In this document: piece by piece, positions 17,367 to 27,015 of the stretch
How positions within the stretch are numbered: position 1 is the stretch's first letter
How the letters are laid out: the number at the start of each line of letters is the position of its first letter
DNA from: Lysobacterales bacterium
Lineage (GTDB): Bacteria; Pseudomonadota; Gammaproteobacteria; Xanthomonadales; SZUA-38
Reading direction: 5' to 3'
NCBI GenBank assembly: GCA_030065125.1
Contig: JASJDM010000003.1
Coordinates: 25,654-89,653, forward strand
Length of the DNA stretch: 64,000 nucleotides
The notes under the pieces: model-generated
Databases searched by the model: none
What the model saw: only the letters and a program-made list of their open reading frames with translations
What the model was told of the DNA's origin: nothing
Made by a program: the position numbers and the translations under genes

Positions 17367-18713
17367 GTGTTTGATCATGACAACGAACTGGCGCTACTGA
17401 AGCGGGCGCTGGACGTGCTGGACGAGGGCTTCGCTCACCTCCCGCAGCACCAGGCGGGAGTGGACGTCGAGGCAGCCTGGCCCGTGCTGGAGCAGCTGGC
17501 GCGGTGCATGCGCGACAACTATCCCTATTTCCACCCGCAGTACGCCGGGCAGATGCTCAAACCGCCTCACCCCGTGGCGCGGATTGCCTACGCCTTAGCG
17601 CTCTGGATCAACCCCAACAACCACGCGCTGGATGGCGGTCGGGCCAGTTCCGCCCTGGAAAAGGAATGTGTTTCGGCCCTCGGGGCCATGTTCGGCTGGG
17701 ATCATCCGCTGGGCCACCTGACCGGGGGCGGCACCATGGCCAACATGGAAGCGCTGTGGGTGTCCGGCAGGCTGCGGCCCGGGAAAAAGATCCTGGCCTC
17801 GGACCAGGCGCACTACACCCACGGCCGGATTTCCGAGGTGCTGCAGCTGCCATTCTCCGCCGTCGCTGCAGACGCCAGCGGTCGGATGGATCTGGAGGAC
17901 CTGGAACGGCAGCTCGGACACGGGGATGTGGGTACCGTGGTGGTCACCCTGGGCACGACCGGGCTGGGGACGGTGGACCCGCTGGCTGATATCCTGGCGA
18001 TGCAGCAGCGTCACGACTTCCGTATCCATGTGGATGCGGCCTACGGTGGTTACTTCGTGCTGTGTGACGGCCTGGGCGAGGAGGCCCGCCGGCACTTCGA
18101 CAGTATGCACCAGGTTGACTCCATCGTGATTGATCCCCACAAGCACGGTTTGCAGCCCTACGGATGCGGCTGCGTGCTGTTTCGCGACCGGGAGGTGGCC
18201 AGAATATACCTGCACGAGTCGCCCTACACCTACTACAGCTCCGACGAACTGCACCTGGGCGAAATCAGTCTGGAATGCTCCAGGGCCGGTGCCGCAGCGA
18301 CGGCCCTGTGGGCGACTCAGCAGCTGTTGCCCATGGCGCGGGGTGGGCGCTTCGCAGGGGACCTGGATCGGTGCCTGGCGGCCGCCACGGAGTTGTACCG
18401 GCTGCTGGCGCAGTCCAGCCAGTTTCATCCCCTGTACCAGCCGGAGCTGGACATCCTGGTCTACGCGGTTGCCGCCGACGATACCCGCGACGCCAGCCAG
18501 CGGGCGGCGCGGCTGTTTGACCGGGCGGCTGAGAACGAGCTGCACCTGGCGCTGATCGATCTGCCAACCAGCCTGGTTCACGACCGGCTGGGTGACATGG
18601 AAATCAACAGCGAAACCGTGACCTGCCTGCGCTCGGTGCTGATGAAATCCGAGCAGGTGGACTGGACCCGCCGGATTTTCGAGCTGCTGTGCCGTTGCGC
18701 CGACGCCGGGTGA
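17367..18713 (+). CDS. PLP-dependent group II decarboxylase-like enzyme
   Basis: The 448-residue protein belongs to the glutamate/aromatic-amino-acid decarboxylase fold. It has a TGGGTMANMEAL phosphate-binding region, an HVDAAYGG motif (Asp binds the pyridine nitrogen) and DPHKHG with the Schiff-base lysine. The start is a GTG at 17367, eight bases after GGAGCGACC; no ATG is nearby. The substrate cannot be assigned among tyrosine, tryptophan, glutamate or related amino acids. It follows a TonB receptor and precedes a YCII-like protein by 64 bases. The length, a little short of 470-500, is within family range. Confidence 0.88.
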   Translation: MFDHDNELALLKRALDVLDEGFAHLPQHQAGVDVEAAWPVLEQLARCMRDNYPYFHPQYAGQMLKPPHPVARIAYALALWINPNNHALDGGRASSALEKECVSALGAMFGWDHPLGHLTGGGTMANMEALWVSGRLRPGKKILASDQAHYTHGRISEVLQLPFSAVAADASGRMDLEDLERQLGHGDVGTVVVTLGTTGLGTVDPLADILAMQQRHDFRIHVDAAYGGYFVLCDGLGEEARRHFDSMHQVDSIVIDPHKHGLQPYGCGCVLFRDREVARIYLHESPYTYYSSDELHLGEISLECSRAGAAATALWATQQLLPMARGGRFAGDLDRCLAAATELYRLLAQSSQFHPLYQPELDILVYAVAADDTRDASQRAARLFDRAAENELHLALIDLPTSLVHDRLGDMEINSETVTCLRSVLMKSEQVDWTRRIFELLCRCADAG

Positions 18714-18777
18714 CGACCCCGGTGGTGTACCATGCGGTTTTTTCAGCCAGGGCGGTCAGGCCGCCAGGGGAGGGCAC

Positions 18778-19068
18778 ATGAAGCGATTCGTACTGATGCA
18801 TTTCGGCTTCGAGCAGCCCACGCCGGAGATCATGCAGGCGTGGGGCCAGTGGTTCGAACAGACCGCAGACTGCACGGAGCAGAACCTGGGCTTTATGGGC
18901 GGGAAAGAAATCAGTGCTGACGGGGTGCGCGATCTGCCATGGGATCTCGAGTCGATTACGGGCTGCTCTATTATCCAGGCCGAGGACATGGCGGAGGCCG
19001 AACGCATTGCCAGCGCTAACCCCTATGTCTCGGCGGTCCGTGTCTACGAGATTCGGGAGCACGGATAA
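18778..19068 (+). CDS. small YCII-like protein
   Basis: This 96-residue protein begins MKRFVLMHFGFEQP and has the ferredoxin-like alpha/beta pattern of YCII/DGPF-type proteins: a first beta strand, a central helix, a GCSII strand, an AEDMAEAERIASANP helix with the expected acidic and alanine-rich residues, and a last strand VRVYEI. The family includes small enzymes and sigma-factor-associated proteins, but no function is assigned here. GGGGAGGG lies just before the ATG, and the next gene starts three bases after the stop, so it is co-translated with the Old Yellow Enzyme. Confidence 0.7.
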   Translation: MKRFVLMHFGFEQPTPEIMQAWGQWFEQTADCTEQNLGFMGGKEISADGVRDLPWDLESITGCSIIQAEDMAEAERIASANPYVSAVRVYEIREHG

Positions 19069-19071
19069 ATC

Positions 19072-20394
19072 GTGCATCCAGACAGCGCTGACCACCAGGA
19101 CATTCTGGCTCGGGACCTGGTGCTGCCCTGCGGCGGCCGCCTGAAAAACCGCCTGTGCAAATCCGCCATGACCGAAGGGCTGGCCGATGCGGCAAACCGC
19201 GCCACGGGCCGGCATGTCACCCTGTACCGCCGCTGGGCAGCCGGCGGAGCGGGTCTGCTGATCACCGGCAATGTCCAGGTGGATCGGCGCTACCTGGAAC
19301 GGGCGGGCAATATTGTCATCGACGGCGAGCAGTCGGCCCGGCAGATCCAGGGTCTGGAAGCACTGGCGGCGGCCGGTAGCGAAGACGGAACCCAGATCTG
19401 GATGCAGCTCAGCCACGCAGGCCGGCAGACGCCCAAACTGGTGGCCAGCGAACCCGTGGGCCCGTCGGAAATCCCGCTGGCACTGCCCGGCGGGCGATTC
19501 GGTCGTCCCCGGGCACTGACCGATGATGAGATCACCCGGGTGGTCACCCGGTTTGGCGAGGCCGCGGCTGTTGCGCGGGACTGCGGGTTCCATGGTGTGC
19601 AGGTGCACGGTGCCCATGGCTACCTGCTGTCGGAATTCCTTTCTCCCCGGGTCAATCAGCGAAGCGACCGCTGGGGGGGGATCCTGGAGAACCGCGCGCG
19701 GCTGCTGCTGGAGTGTGTGCGCAGCGCCCGCGCCAGCACCGGCACTGATTTTGCCGTTGGCGTGAAACTGAATTCCGCGGACTTTCAGCAGGGCGGCTTC
19801 TCCTTTGATGAATGCCTGGCTGTTATCGAATTGCTTAACCAGGAGGGCGTGGATCTGCTGGAGATTTCCGGGGGCACCTACGAACAGCCACGCCTGCTGG
19901 GCATTGACGGGCTGGAGCCGGTGTTCGAGGAAAAAGTACGGGAAAGTACCCGGGCGCGAGAGGCTTATTTCTTTGAATATGCTGCCGCGGCGCGGTCGGT
20001 GGCCAGCATGCCGCTGATGGTCACCGGCGGGTTCCGTTCAGCCCGGGGCATGTCCGAAGCCCTATCCAGCGGCCAGGTCGATATGATTGGCCTGGGGCGG
20101 CCCCTGTGCCTGGATCCGGATTTCCCGGCCCGGATCCTGTCCGGGGAACTCGCGGTGGCGCCTGACGTGGAGCGGGGGTTGCGCATCGGTCCGGGTATCC
20201 TGGGGCCCCACTCGCCGATCAGGTTGATCAAGACCATTAACGGGTTTGCCAAGATTGGCTGGTATTACGAGCAGATCTATCGGCTGGCCGACGGACTGGA
20301 GGCAGACCTCGGCATGAGTGGATTCAAGGCACTGATGGCCTACGAAAAGACGGAAAAGGCCAAATCCCGGGCGCTGCAGGCGAACCGGCAATAG
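19072..20394 (+). CDS. NADH:flavin oxidoreductase, Old Yellow Enzyme family
   Basis: The 440-residue FMN-dependent TIM barrel has the family's diagnostic VHGAHGYLLSEFLSPRVN block followed by RSDRWGG, and an FMN phosphate-binding region near VTGGFRS and IGLGRPL. These enzymes reduce activated C=C bonds. The C-terminus ends without the second FAD/Fe-S module seen in 2,4-dienoyl-CoA reductase, so it is the short form. The start is a GTG at 19072, three bases after the upstream stop; translation is probably coupled. Substrate unknown; the operon suggests a step after amino acid decarboxylation. Confidence 0.9.
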   Translation: MHPDSADHQDILARDLVLPCGGRLKNRLCKSAMTEGLADAANRATGRHVTLYRRWAAGGAGLLITGNVQVDRRYLERAGNIVIDGEQSARQIQGLEALAAAGSEDGTQIWMQLSHAGRQTPKLVASEPVGPSEIPLALPGGRFGRPRALTDDEITRVVTRFGEAAAVARDCGFHGVQVHGAHGYLLSEFLSPRVNQRSDRWGGILENRARLLLECVRSARASTGTDFAVGVKLNSADFQQGGFSFDECLAVIELLNQEGVDLLEISGGTYEQPRLLGIDGLEPVFEEKVRESTRAREAYFFEYAAAARSVASMPLMVTGGFRSARGMSEALSSGQVDMIGLGRPLCLDPDFPARILSGELAVAPDVERGLRIGPGILGPHSPIRLIKTINGFAKIGWYYEQIYRLADGLEADLGMSGFKALMAYEKTEKAKSRALQANRQ

Positions 20395-20547
20395 GCCGGC
20401 ATTCTGGCAAGTGTTGTGGGGTGTCGACGAGTCACCTGATTTTCAGATTGTAAATTTATCTGTTACTTTGATGTGCGTAATATGCAATCTCGCCAGTCTG
20501 ACGCGTGATTCGCATCGATTCATCCACAATAAAACAGATCGAAGACT

Positions 20548-20958
20548 ATGGGCACAGGGGATCGATTGAGAAGGGTACTTGCCACCCGTGACTGGACTCA
20601 AAAAAAGGCGGCGGAGGTCGCGGGGGTCCAGCATACGGCCATCAACGGCCTGATCTCAGGCCGGCTGAAAAGCGTATACGTGGAGACGGGACTGAAGATC
20701 TGCAAGGCGTTGGGAATCAGCCCGTTCTACCTGTTTCTGGGGGAAGGGGAAGAAAAGCTCGGTGACGTTCCGAGCTACAACCAGGACCTGATGGCGCAGG
20801 TCATTGTCGCGGTGGAGACGGCGATACAGGATTCCGGCGTGGAAATTGCGCCGGCCAGGAAGGCGGCGCTGATCAACGGTTTCTATCTAAACGCCAGTCT
20901 TGGACGAGATATCCCCAGTTCCGCAGAAATCCGAAACCTGCTCCAGGCTGTGGCATAA
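20548..20958 (+). CDS. XRE-family helix-turn-helix regulator
   Basis: The 136-residue protein has an N-terminal HTH of the Cro/CI type at about residues 10-60 (TQKKAAEVAGVQHTAINGLISGR), followed by a helical tail of unknown fold (about 70-136) that may bind a partner. AT-rich sequence upstream (20440-20500) includes CAGAT-TGTAAATTT-ATCTG, a possible operator. Its 3' end overlaps the convergent PAS gene by 72 bases. Confidence 0.8.
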   Translation: MGTGDRLRRVLATRDWTQKKAAEVAGVQHTAINGLISGRLKSVYVETGLKICKALGISPFYLFLGEGEEKLGDVPSYNQDLMAQVIVAVETAIQDSGVEIAPARKAALINGFYLNASLGRDIPSSAEIRNLLQAVA

Positions 20959-21330
20959 GGGCTCGAATTCGGCGGTCAGCAAAGACCGCCCGCGGATGTG
21001 CACCAGTGACGCCATGACGGCCCATTGGCGGTCTCCTACGTTGCAAACCCAGGCCAGGCGGCCTTTCTTCTCCAGTTGCTTGATGTAGAGTTTACTGCGG
21101 TCGCCAAAATTGTGGCAGACCTTGCTGGCCTTCTGACCGATCAGGTTCTGGACCATGGCGTTGAACACCAGGCCAGCTGCGGGATTGGCGTCGACGATGT
21201 TTCCTGTTTCCGTGTCGACTACCAGCCGGGCGATGGGATTGCTGTCGATCATGGCCCGCAGGTAGTGACTGGTACCAATGAGCGAGTCATCGCCGATGGC
21301 GTTTCGAACCTGATCGTAAACCCATTCCAT
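20887..21330 (-). CDS. PAS-domain protein
   Basis: The 147-residue protein consists of a single PAS domain (about residues 23-125): LRAMIDSNPIARLVVD, then NIVDANPAA, a typical first-half signature. No kinase, GGDEF or HTH output domain is attached, so it may act as a sensor partner. Its last 72 bases overlap the convergent XRE regulator, so the two messages are complementary at their 3' ends. One cysteine-rich tail stretch (CHSLEQVSDFCG) is unusual. Ligand unknown. Confidence 0.75.
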   Translation of the reverse strand: MEWVYDQVRNAIGDDSLIGTSHYLRAMIDSNPIARLVVDTETGNIVDANPAAGLVFNAMVQNLIGQKASKVCHNFGDRSKLYIKQLEKKGRLAWVCNVGDRQWAVMASLVHIRGRSLLTAEFEPLCHSLEQVSDFCGTGDISSKTGV

Positions 21331-21534
21331 GTTTTGTCATTCCATTGCAGAGCGCAACTCAGATACTACTCATATGACCGGATGCTTATCAATCATTTTC
21401 AAATGACTGACCGGCAATTTTTTTCGAATGTCAGACTGGATCTATTACGCCCGCCTGGATGGCCCCGGGAATGGGTTCAGCCCTGCAGGGCAGTCCGCTA
21501 AACTGGTGCGTCTCCCCAATGGCTGGGTTAATCC

Positions 21535-22842
21535 ATGACGATCAGACTGGTGCGCAATGCCGCCCTTGCCGCGACCATCCTGGTGTCCACGGCCCTGCAG
21601 GCCCAGGACACCGAGCAGCTTATCCTGGATGGCGTTGATGCGGAGCTGGAATCCGCCCGAGCGCTGCTGCAGCGATCGGTTGAGGTCAACAGCGGAACCA
21701 TGAACTTCGCCGGCGTCCGCGCCAACGGCAACCTGCTGGCGCCGGAGTTTTCCAAGCTGGGTTTTGACGTGGCGTGGATCGACGGTGCCCCTTTCAACCG
21801 GGCCGGTCACCTGGTGGCACGACTGGAAAACGGCGGCCTGCGGCTGCTGCTGATCGGTCACCTGGATACGGTGTTCGCCATAGACAGCCCGTTCCAGAAC
21901 TACCTGCCGCTGCCGGGTGATCGCGTCAAGGGGCCCGGCATCACCGACATGAAAGGCGGAAACGTCATCATGCTGACGGCGCTGAAGGCGCTGGACGCGG
22001 CCGGGCTGCTGGATCGGATCAGCGTGCACGCGATCCTGACCGGTGACGAGGAATCCCGGGGGCGGCCACTTGACATCGCAACCCGGGAGCTGGTGGATTC
22101 GGCCCGCTGGGCGGATATCGCCCTTGGGTTCGAAGATGGCGACGGCAACCCTGAGACTGCGGTGATCTCCCGCAGAAGCGCGTCCAGCTGGTCACTGGTG
22201 GTTACCGGGACGCCGGCGCATTCCTCCCAGATATTTCAGCCGGACATCGGGTACGGCGCCGTGTTCGAGGCAGCGCGCATCCTGGACGGATTCCGGACTT
22301 CACTGGAACCCATGCAGGACCTGACCTTCAATCCCGGGGTGCTTGTAGGCGGCACCGATATCGATTTGGACGGCACCACCAAGCGGGGCACCGCATTTGG
22401 CAAGACCAACGTCATTGCGCGCTCGCTGAAGGCGAGGGGAGATCTTCGTGCCGTTTCACCAGAACAGCTGGCGGCAGCCCGATCAAAAATGCGAGAAATC
22501 GTAGCCGGCTCATTGCCGGGGACCACTGCAGAGCTGGTGTTCTCGGACAGCTATCCACCCATGGCCCCGACCGTGGCCAATCGGAAGCTGCTGGAGATCT
22601 ACAGTCGGGTCAGCAGTGACCTGGGGTACGGGCCCGTGGCGGCAGTGAATCCCCGCAATGCCGGGGCGGCGGACATCTCCTTTGCTGCCGCACACGTGGA
22701 CATGGCCCTGGACGGATTGGGACTGATGGGAACCGGCGGCCACACGGACAACGAAATTGCCGATATGACCACCCTGGAATCCCAGGCCAAACGCGCGGCG
22801 ATCCTGATCTACCGACTGTCGCAGCGGGCCTCTTCACCCTGA
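21535..22842 (+). CDS. secreted M20-family metallopeptidase (glutamate carboxypeptidase-like)
   Basis: The 435-residue protein begins with a signal peptide (cleavage about after TALQA). M20 zinc-binding signatures are present in order: LIGHLDTVF (His, Asp), GPGITDMKGG (bridging Asp), TGDEESRG (catalytic and metal Glu), the dimerisation domain with GTPAHSS, and a final GTGGHTDNE (His). The family hydrolyses C-terminal amino acids from peptides or folates. It ends 30 bases before the convergent kynA. It has an ATG after a weak ribosome site. Confidence 0.9.
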   Translation: MTIRLVRNAALAATILVSTALQAQDTEQLILDGVDAELESARALLQRSVEVNSGTMNFAGVRANGNLLAPEFSKLGFDVAWIDGAPFNRAGHLVARLENGGLRLLLIGHLDTVFAIDSPFQNYLPLPGDRVKGPGITDMKGGNVIMLTALKALDAAGLLDRISVHAILTGDEESRGRPLDIATRELVDSARWADIALGFEDGDGNPETAVISRRSASSWSLVVTGTPAHSSQIFQPDIGYGAVFEAARILDGFRTSLEPMQDLTFNPGVLVGGTDIDLDGTTKRGTAFGKTNVIARSLKARGDLRAVSPEQLAAARSKMREIVAGSLPGTTAELVFSDSYPPMAPTVANRKLLEIYSRVSSDLGYGPVAAVNPRNAGAADISFAAAHVDMALDGLGLMGTGGHTDNEIADMTTLESQAKRAAILIYRLSQRASSP

Positions 22843-22872
22843 AAGCTCGGTCAGGACAGGACCGGCAAATCG

Positions 22873-23718
22873 TTACAGGTTGGTCCTGATGGCAAAAAGC
22901 TCCGGAAAAAAACTAGTGTCGATGGCTTTCTTGAGAAACGGCACTCCGGAAGACCCGCCGGTACCCCGACGTGTTCCGATGATTCGTTGCACCGTGTACA
23001 TGTGCTTGAAGCGCCAGAGCTGGAAAGCGTCCTCGATGTCAACCAGTTTCTCGGCCATTTCATACAACTCGAAGTGTTTGTCGGGGTCGCTGTAGATATC
23101 AAACCAGGCCGCGCGAACGGATTCATTGGGCTGGTAGGGCTGGCTGAAGTCGCGCTCGAGCTTCTCCGCATCAATCGGAAATCCGCGCTCATTGAGCTTG
23201 CGCAGCACCACGTCATACAGACTCGGCTCATGCAGCAGCCGGGTCAGCTCTTCGAAGGCGGCCGGGTCGTGTCGATGCACCTTGACCAGCTTTTCGTTCT
23301 TGTTGCCCAGCAGGAATTCCAGTTTGCGGTAGCAGTAGGACTGGAAGCCAGAGGCTGGCCCCAGGGAGTCCCGGAACTTCAGGTAATCCACCGGTGTCAT
23401 GGTGGCAAGAATGGACCAGGAATGAGTCAACTGGGTCAGGATCAGCTTGACCCGGGCAATGACCTTGAAGGCATGTCGGAAGTTGTCGTGCTTCAGGAAT
23501 CGAATGGCAGCCTCCACCTCGTGACCGGCCAGCTTCAGCCACAGCTCACTGGCCTGGTGAATGATGATAAAAAGCATTTCATCATGCTGGTCGGTCAGCC
23601 GGTGTTGGGCGTTCAGGACCTCGGACAGGTGCAGGTACTTGCCGTAGCTCAGCCGGTCCGTCAGATCGGTATGGATACTCTGTTCAAGCTCGCGATAGTT
23701 CTGCCGGGTTTCACTCAT
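22873..23718 (-). CDS. kynA: tryptophan 2,3-dioxygenase
   Basis: The 281-residue cytosolic haem enzyme opens the indole ring of tryptophan to N-formylkynurenine. The start is the ATG at 23718 (MSETRQNY), which overlaps the kmo stop as ATGA; the longer frame to 23784 lies within kmo. The haem-ligand region FIIIHQASELWLK, the GPASGFQS loop and the GTGGSSG motif near the C-terminus match the family, as does the length. It is the last gene of the kynurenine operon and ends just before the convergent peptidase. Confidence 0.96.
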   Translation of the reverse strand: MSETRQNYRELEQSIHTDLTDRLSYGKYLHLSEVLNAQHRLTDQHDEMLFIIIHQASELWLKLAGHEVEAAIRFLKHDNFRHAFKVIARVKLILTQLTHSWSILATMTPVDYLKFRDSLGPASGFQSYCYRKLEFLLGNKNEKLVKVHRHDPAAFEELTRLLHEPSLYDVVLRKLNERGFPIDAEKLERDFSQPYQPNESVRAAWFDIYSDPDKHFELYEMAEKLVDIEDAFQLWRFKHMYTVQRIIGTRRGTGGSSGVPFLKKAIDTSFFPELFAIRTNL

Positions 23719-25079
23719 TGCTTCTCTCCCAGTACCTCTGACGGCAGACGGTGTAGCCGCTCCATAACCCCAGGCTGATCCCACTGCTGCTCAATGTTCG
23801 GCAGGGCCATGATCTGGTCCATGACGGTTTCCTGCAGGTCGCCCACGCGCAGTGCTTCGGCGTAAGGAATCTCCGGGGAGAACGTCACCATGGAGTAGAG
23901 CGGAATCCACAGGTCGGGGTGGGCTTCACTGAACCTGGCTTCGATCTTTTTGCGCAGCTGGAACATGGGGTCACCCGACAGGTCGCTCATTTCCACGAAG
24001 TTGCGCTTGGCCAGCTCGGCGATGGCGTCGCCATTGGGCTTGCGGGTGTTTTCGTAAGCGGCAAAAATCCGTTTCCAGTCGTGGTCATACTGCCCGATCA
24101 GGTCATTCAGCTCGGCGCAGTCTTCAAAGCCGCAGTTCATGCCCTGGCCGTAGTACGGCACGATGGCGTGGGCCGCATCGCCGATGAGGCCGACCTTGTG
24201 ATTGAAAGACCAGGGGAAAACGTGCACCAGGAACAGAGGTGCGGCGACTCTGGCCATAAACTCGTCCACCGGGTCTTCCAGGTAGTCCAGAGCATCAGCG
24301 AAATAGGTGTCAAAAAACGCCTGGACCTGGGCTTCTTCCTTCAGACCTTCAAAGGAAGGATCACCTGAGTGATTCATGAACAGGGTGCAGGTGAATGACC
24401 CATCGGGGTTGGGTAAGGCGATCAGCATGAAATCCTTGCGCGGCCAGATATGCAGGGCATTCTTCTCCAGCCGATGGCTGCCGTCCGCACCGGCGGGGAT
24501 GTTGAGCTCGATGTAGCACTGGGGCATATAGGTCTGGCTATAGCTGAAGCGCGGGAAACTATGCGCCAGCCGCCGAACCTTGGAATTGGCGCCGTCGGCG
24601 CCGAAGGCGAAATCCGCCTCAACCGCCACCTGGGTACCGAAGCCGGTTTCAAAGGTTGTGGTGGCGGTTGCGAAGTCGATGTCCACCAGTCGATGCTGGA
24701 AATGGCAGCTGATATTGGCCTCTGCGTCGGCGATGTCCAGCAGCTGCTGGTTGATGCCTTCCCGGGATACGGACCAGATGGCGTCCCCTTCCTGGCCGTA
24801 GGGAATGCGGCTCAAGCTGCCGTCGAGGTCGTGGATCGTACGGTGGTACATGGGGATCGCCTGGGCCTTGGCATCCTCGGGAATGCCAATCCGTTCCATG
24901 GAGGTCCAGCCCCGGTCCGACAGGGCAATATTGATGGACTTGCCCTGGTAAATGCTGGTCCGGCGGGAATCCGGGCGTCCCTCGTAGAGACCCACACGGT
25001 AGCCGTGCCTTGCCAGGGAAATGGCCAGCAGGGCACCGACGGGTCCGCCGCCGACAACGGTAAAAGATTTCTGAGTCAC
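23715..25079 (-). CDS. kmo: kynurenine 3-monooxygenase
   Basis: The 454-residue FAD monooxygenase hydroxylates kynurenine to 3-hydroxykynurenine with NADPH and O2. It has the [13 protein letters not shown] motif at the N-terminus, a YRTIH-like active-site region and the [22 protein letters not shown] block typical of KMO. The start is a GTG at 25079 overlapping the kynU stop as GTGA; an extension to 25175 would lie in kynU. The C-terminal hydrophobic anchor of the eukaryotic enzyme is not seen. Its ATGA overlap with kynA shows translational coupling. Confidence 0.95.
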   Translation of the reverse strand: MTQKSFTVVGGGPVGALLAISLARHGYRVGLYEGRPDSRRTSIYQGKSINIALSDRGWTSMERIGIPEDAKAQAIPMYHRTIHDLDGSLSRIPYGQEGDAIWSVSREGINQQLLDIADAEANISCHFQHRLVDIDFATATTTFETGFGTQVAVEADFAFGADGANSKVRRLAHSFPRFSYSQTYMPQCYIELNIPAGADGSHRLEKNALHIWPRKDFMLIALPNPDGSFTCTLFMNHSGDPSFEGLKEEAQVQAFFDTYFADALDYLEDPVDEFMARVAAPLFLVHVFPWSFNHKVGLIGDAAHAIVPYYGQGMNCGFEDCAELNDLIGQYDHDWKRIFAAYENTRKPNGDAIAELAKRNFVEMSDLSGDPMFQLRKKIEARFSEAHPDLWIPLYSMVTFSPEIPYAEALRVGDLQETVMDQIMALPNIEQQWDQPGVMERLHRLPSEVLGEKQ

Positions 25080-26359
25080 GGGCTGTTCCTGAGCAGGTCG
25101 CGCATCACCCGGCCAAAGGTGAATACGTCTTCGAAAGAATTGTACAGAGGCACCGGCGCGATGCGGATGATACACGGCTCGCGAAAATCGGCGATCACAC
25201 CACGGGCGATCATGTCGTCAAACAGCCGGCGCTCGCGCCCGGCGATGTTGATGGAGATCTGGCTGCCGCGCCGGGCCGGGTCTCTCGGCGTGATCAGGCT
25301 GATCCGGGCATCGGGAAATTCACCGGCCAGGCCGTCAATGGTGTATTCCAGGTAGCCGGTCAGCCGCTCGCTTTTTTCCCGCAGGGCAGGCATTCCGACG
25401 GCGTCGAACACCGCCAGGGAGGCTTTCATGGCCGACATGCCCAGCACAGGCACATTGCTCAGCTGCCAGCCCTCGGCTCCCGGCATCGGCTGGAAGCCGC
25501 TCTTCATCTGGAACCGGGTGTCTTTGTCGTGGCCCCACCAGCCTCCAAAGCGGGGCAGGTCAAAATCTTCGCCGTGGCGTTCGTGCACGAAGATGGCACC
25601 GGCATTGCCGGGCCCGCTGTTCAGGTACTTGTAGGAACACCAGGCGGCGAAGTCCACATCCCAGTCGTGCAGGGCCAGGGGAACGTTGCCGGCAGCGTGG
25701 GCCAGATCATAGCCCGCCACCGCACCCACCTGGTGGGCGGCCTGGGTCAGGGCTTTCATGTCAAACAGCTGGCCGGTGAAGTAATTCACACCGCCCAGGA
25801 AGACCATGGCCAGCTCATCGGCGTTCTGCTCAATAGCTGCCAGGATGTCCTCGTGGCGGATCAGCCACTCGCCCTCGGGCGGGCCTACCTCGATGATGGC
25901 GTCATCGGGATCGAAGCCGTGGAACGCGGCCTGGGTTTCCAGCAGGTAGCGGTCCGATGGAAACATCCTGGCTTCGCTGATGATCTTGTAGCGCGACGCT
26001 GTCGGCCGGTAGAACGACACAAACAGCAGGTGGATGTTGGTGGTCAGCGAATTCATGCAGACCACCTCGGATTCCCGGGCGCCGACAATGCGGGCCATGG
26101 GCGGGGTCAGCAGTTCGTGGTAGCTGTACCAGGGATGGGTGGAATGGAAATGGCCCTCGACCCCGTATTTCGCCCACTCTTCCAGTTCCACCTCAACCGA
26201 TGCCCGCACCGAGCGCGGCTGCAGACCCAGGGAATGGCCGGAAAAGTACGCCATCTCCGGCGTATTCAGTTGGGGAAAGTGAAAGTGGTCCCGATAACTG
26301 CCGATCGGATCCGCCTGGTCCTGGGCCTTGGCGAACCCCAGCGTCGGCTCGTATTCCAC
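25076..26359 (-). CDS. kynU: kynureninase
   Basis: The 427-residue PLP enzyme cleaves (3-hydroxy)kynurenine to (3-hydroxy)anthranilate and alanine. The PLP lysine is in [12 protein letters not shown], and the [20 protein letters not shown] and DLAHAAGN blocks fit KynU. I start it at the GTG at 26359, one base after the haaO stop; an extension to 26458 lies within haaO. It sits in the middle of the operon and overlaps kmo by four bases (GTGA). Confidence 0.95.
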   Translation of the reverse strand: MEYEPTLGFAKAQDQADPIGSYRDHFHFPQLNTPEMAYFSGHSLGLQPRSVRASVEVELEEWAKYGVEGHFHSTHPWYSYHELLTPPMARIVGARESEVVCMNSLTTNIHLLFVSFYRPTASRYKIISEARMFPSDRYLLETQAAFHGFDPDDAIIEVGPPEGEWLIRHEDILAAIEQNADELAMVFLGGVNYFTGQLFDMKALTQAAHQVGAVAGYDLAHAAGNVPLALHDWDVDFAAWCSYKYLNSGPGNAGAIFVHERHGEDFDLPRFGGWWGHDKDTRFQMKSGFQPMPGAEGWQLSNVPVLGMSAMKASLAVFDAVGMPALREKSERLTGYLEYTIDGLAGEFPDARISLITPRDPARRGSQISINIAGRERRLFDDMIARGVIADFREPCIIRIAPVPLYNSFEDVFTFGRVMRDLLRNSP

Positions 26360-26360
26360 C

Positions 26361-26927
<567 letters not shown>

Positions 26928-27015
26928 TTACTCCGCCACGCCAATCGGAAGTCTTCGATTTTATCCCACCCCAATTGCCAATCCGCTAAGGGGATTCCCC
27001 CTCGGTCATTGCCGA

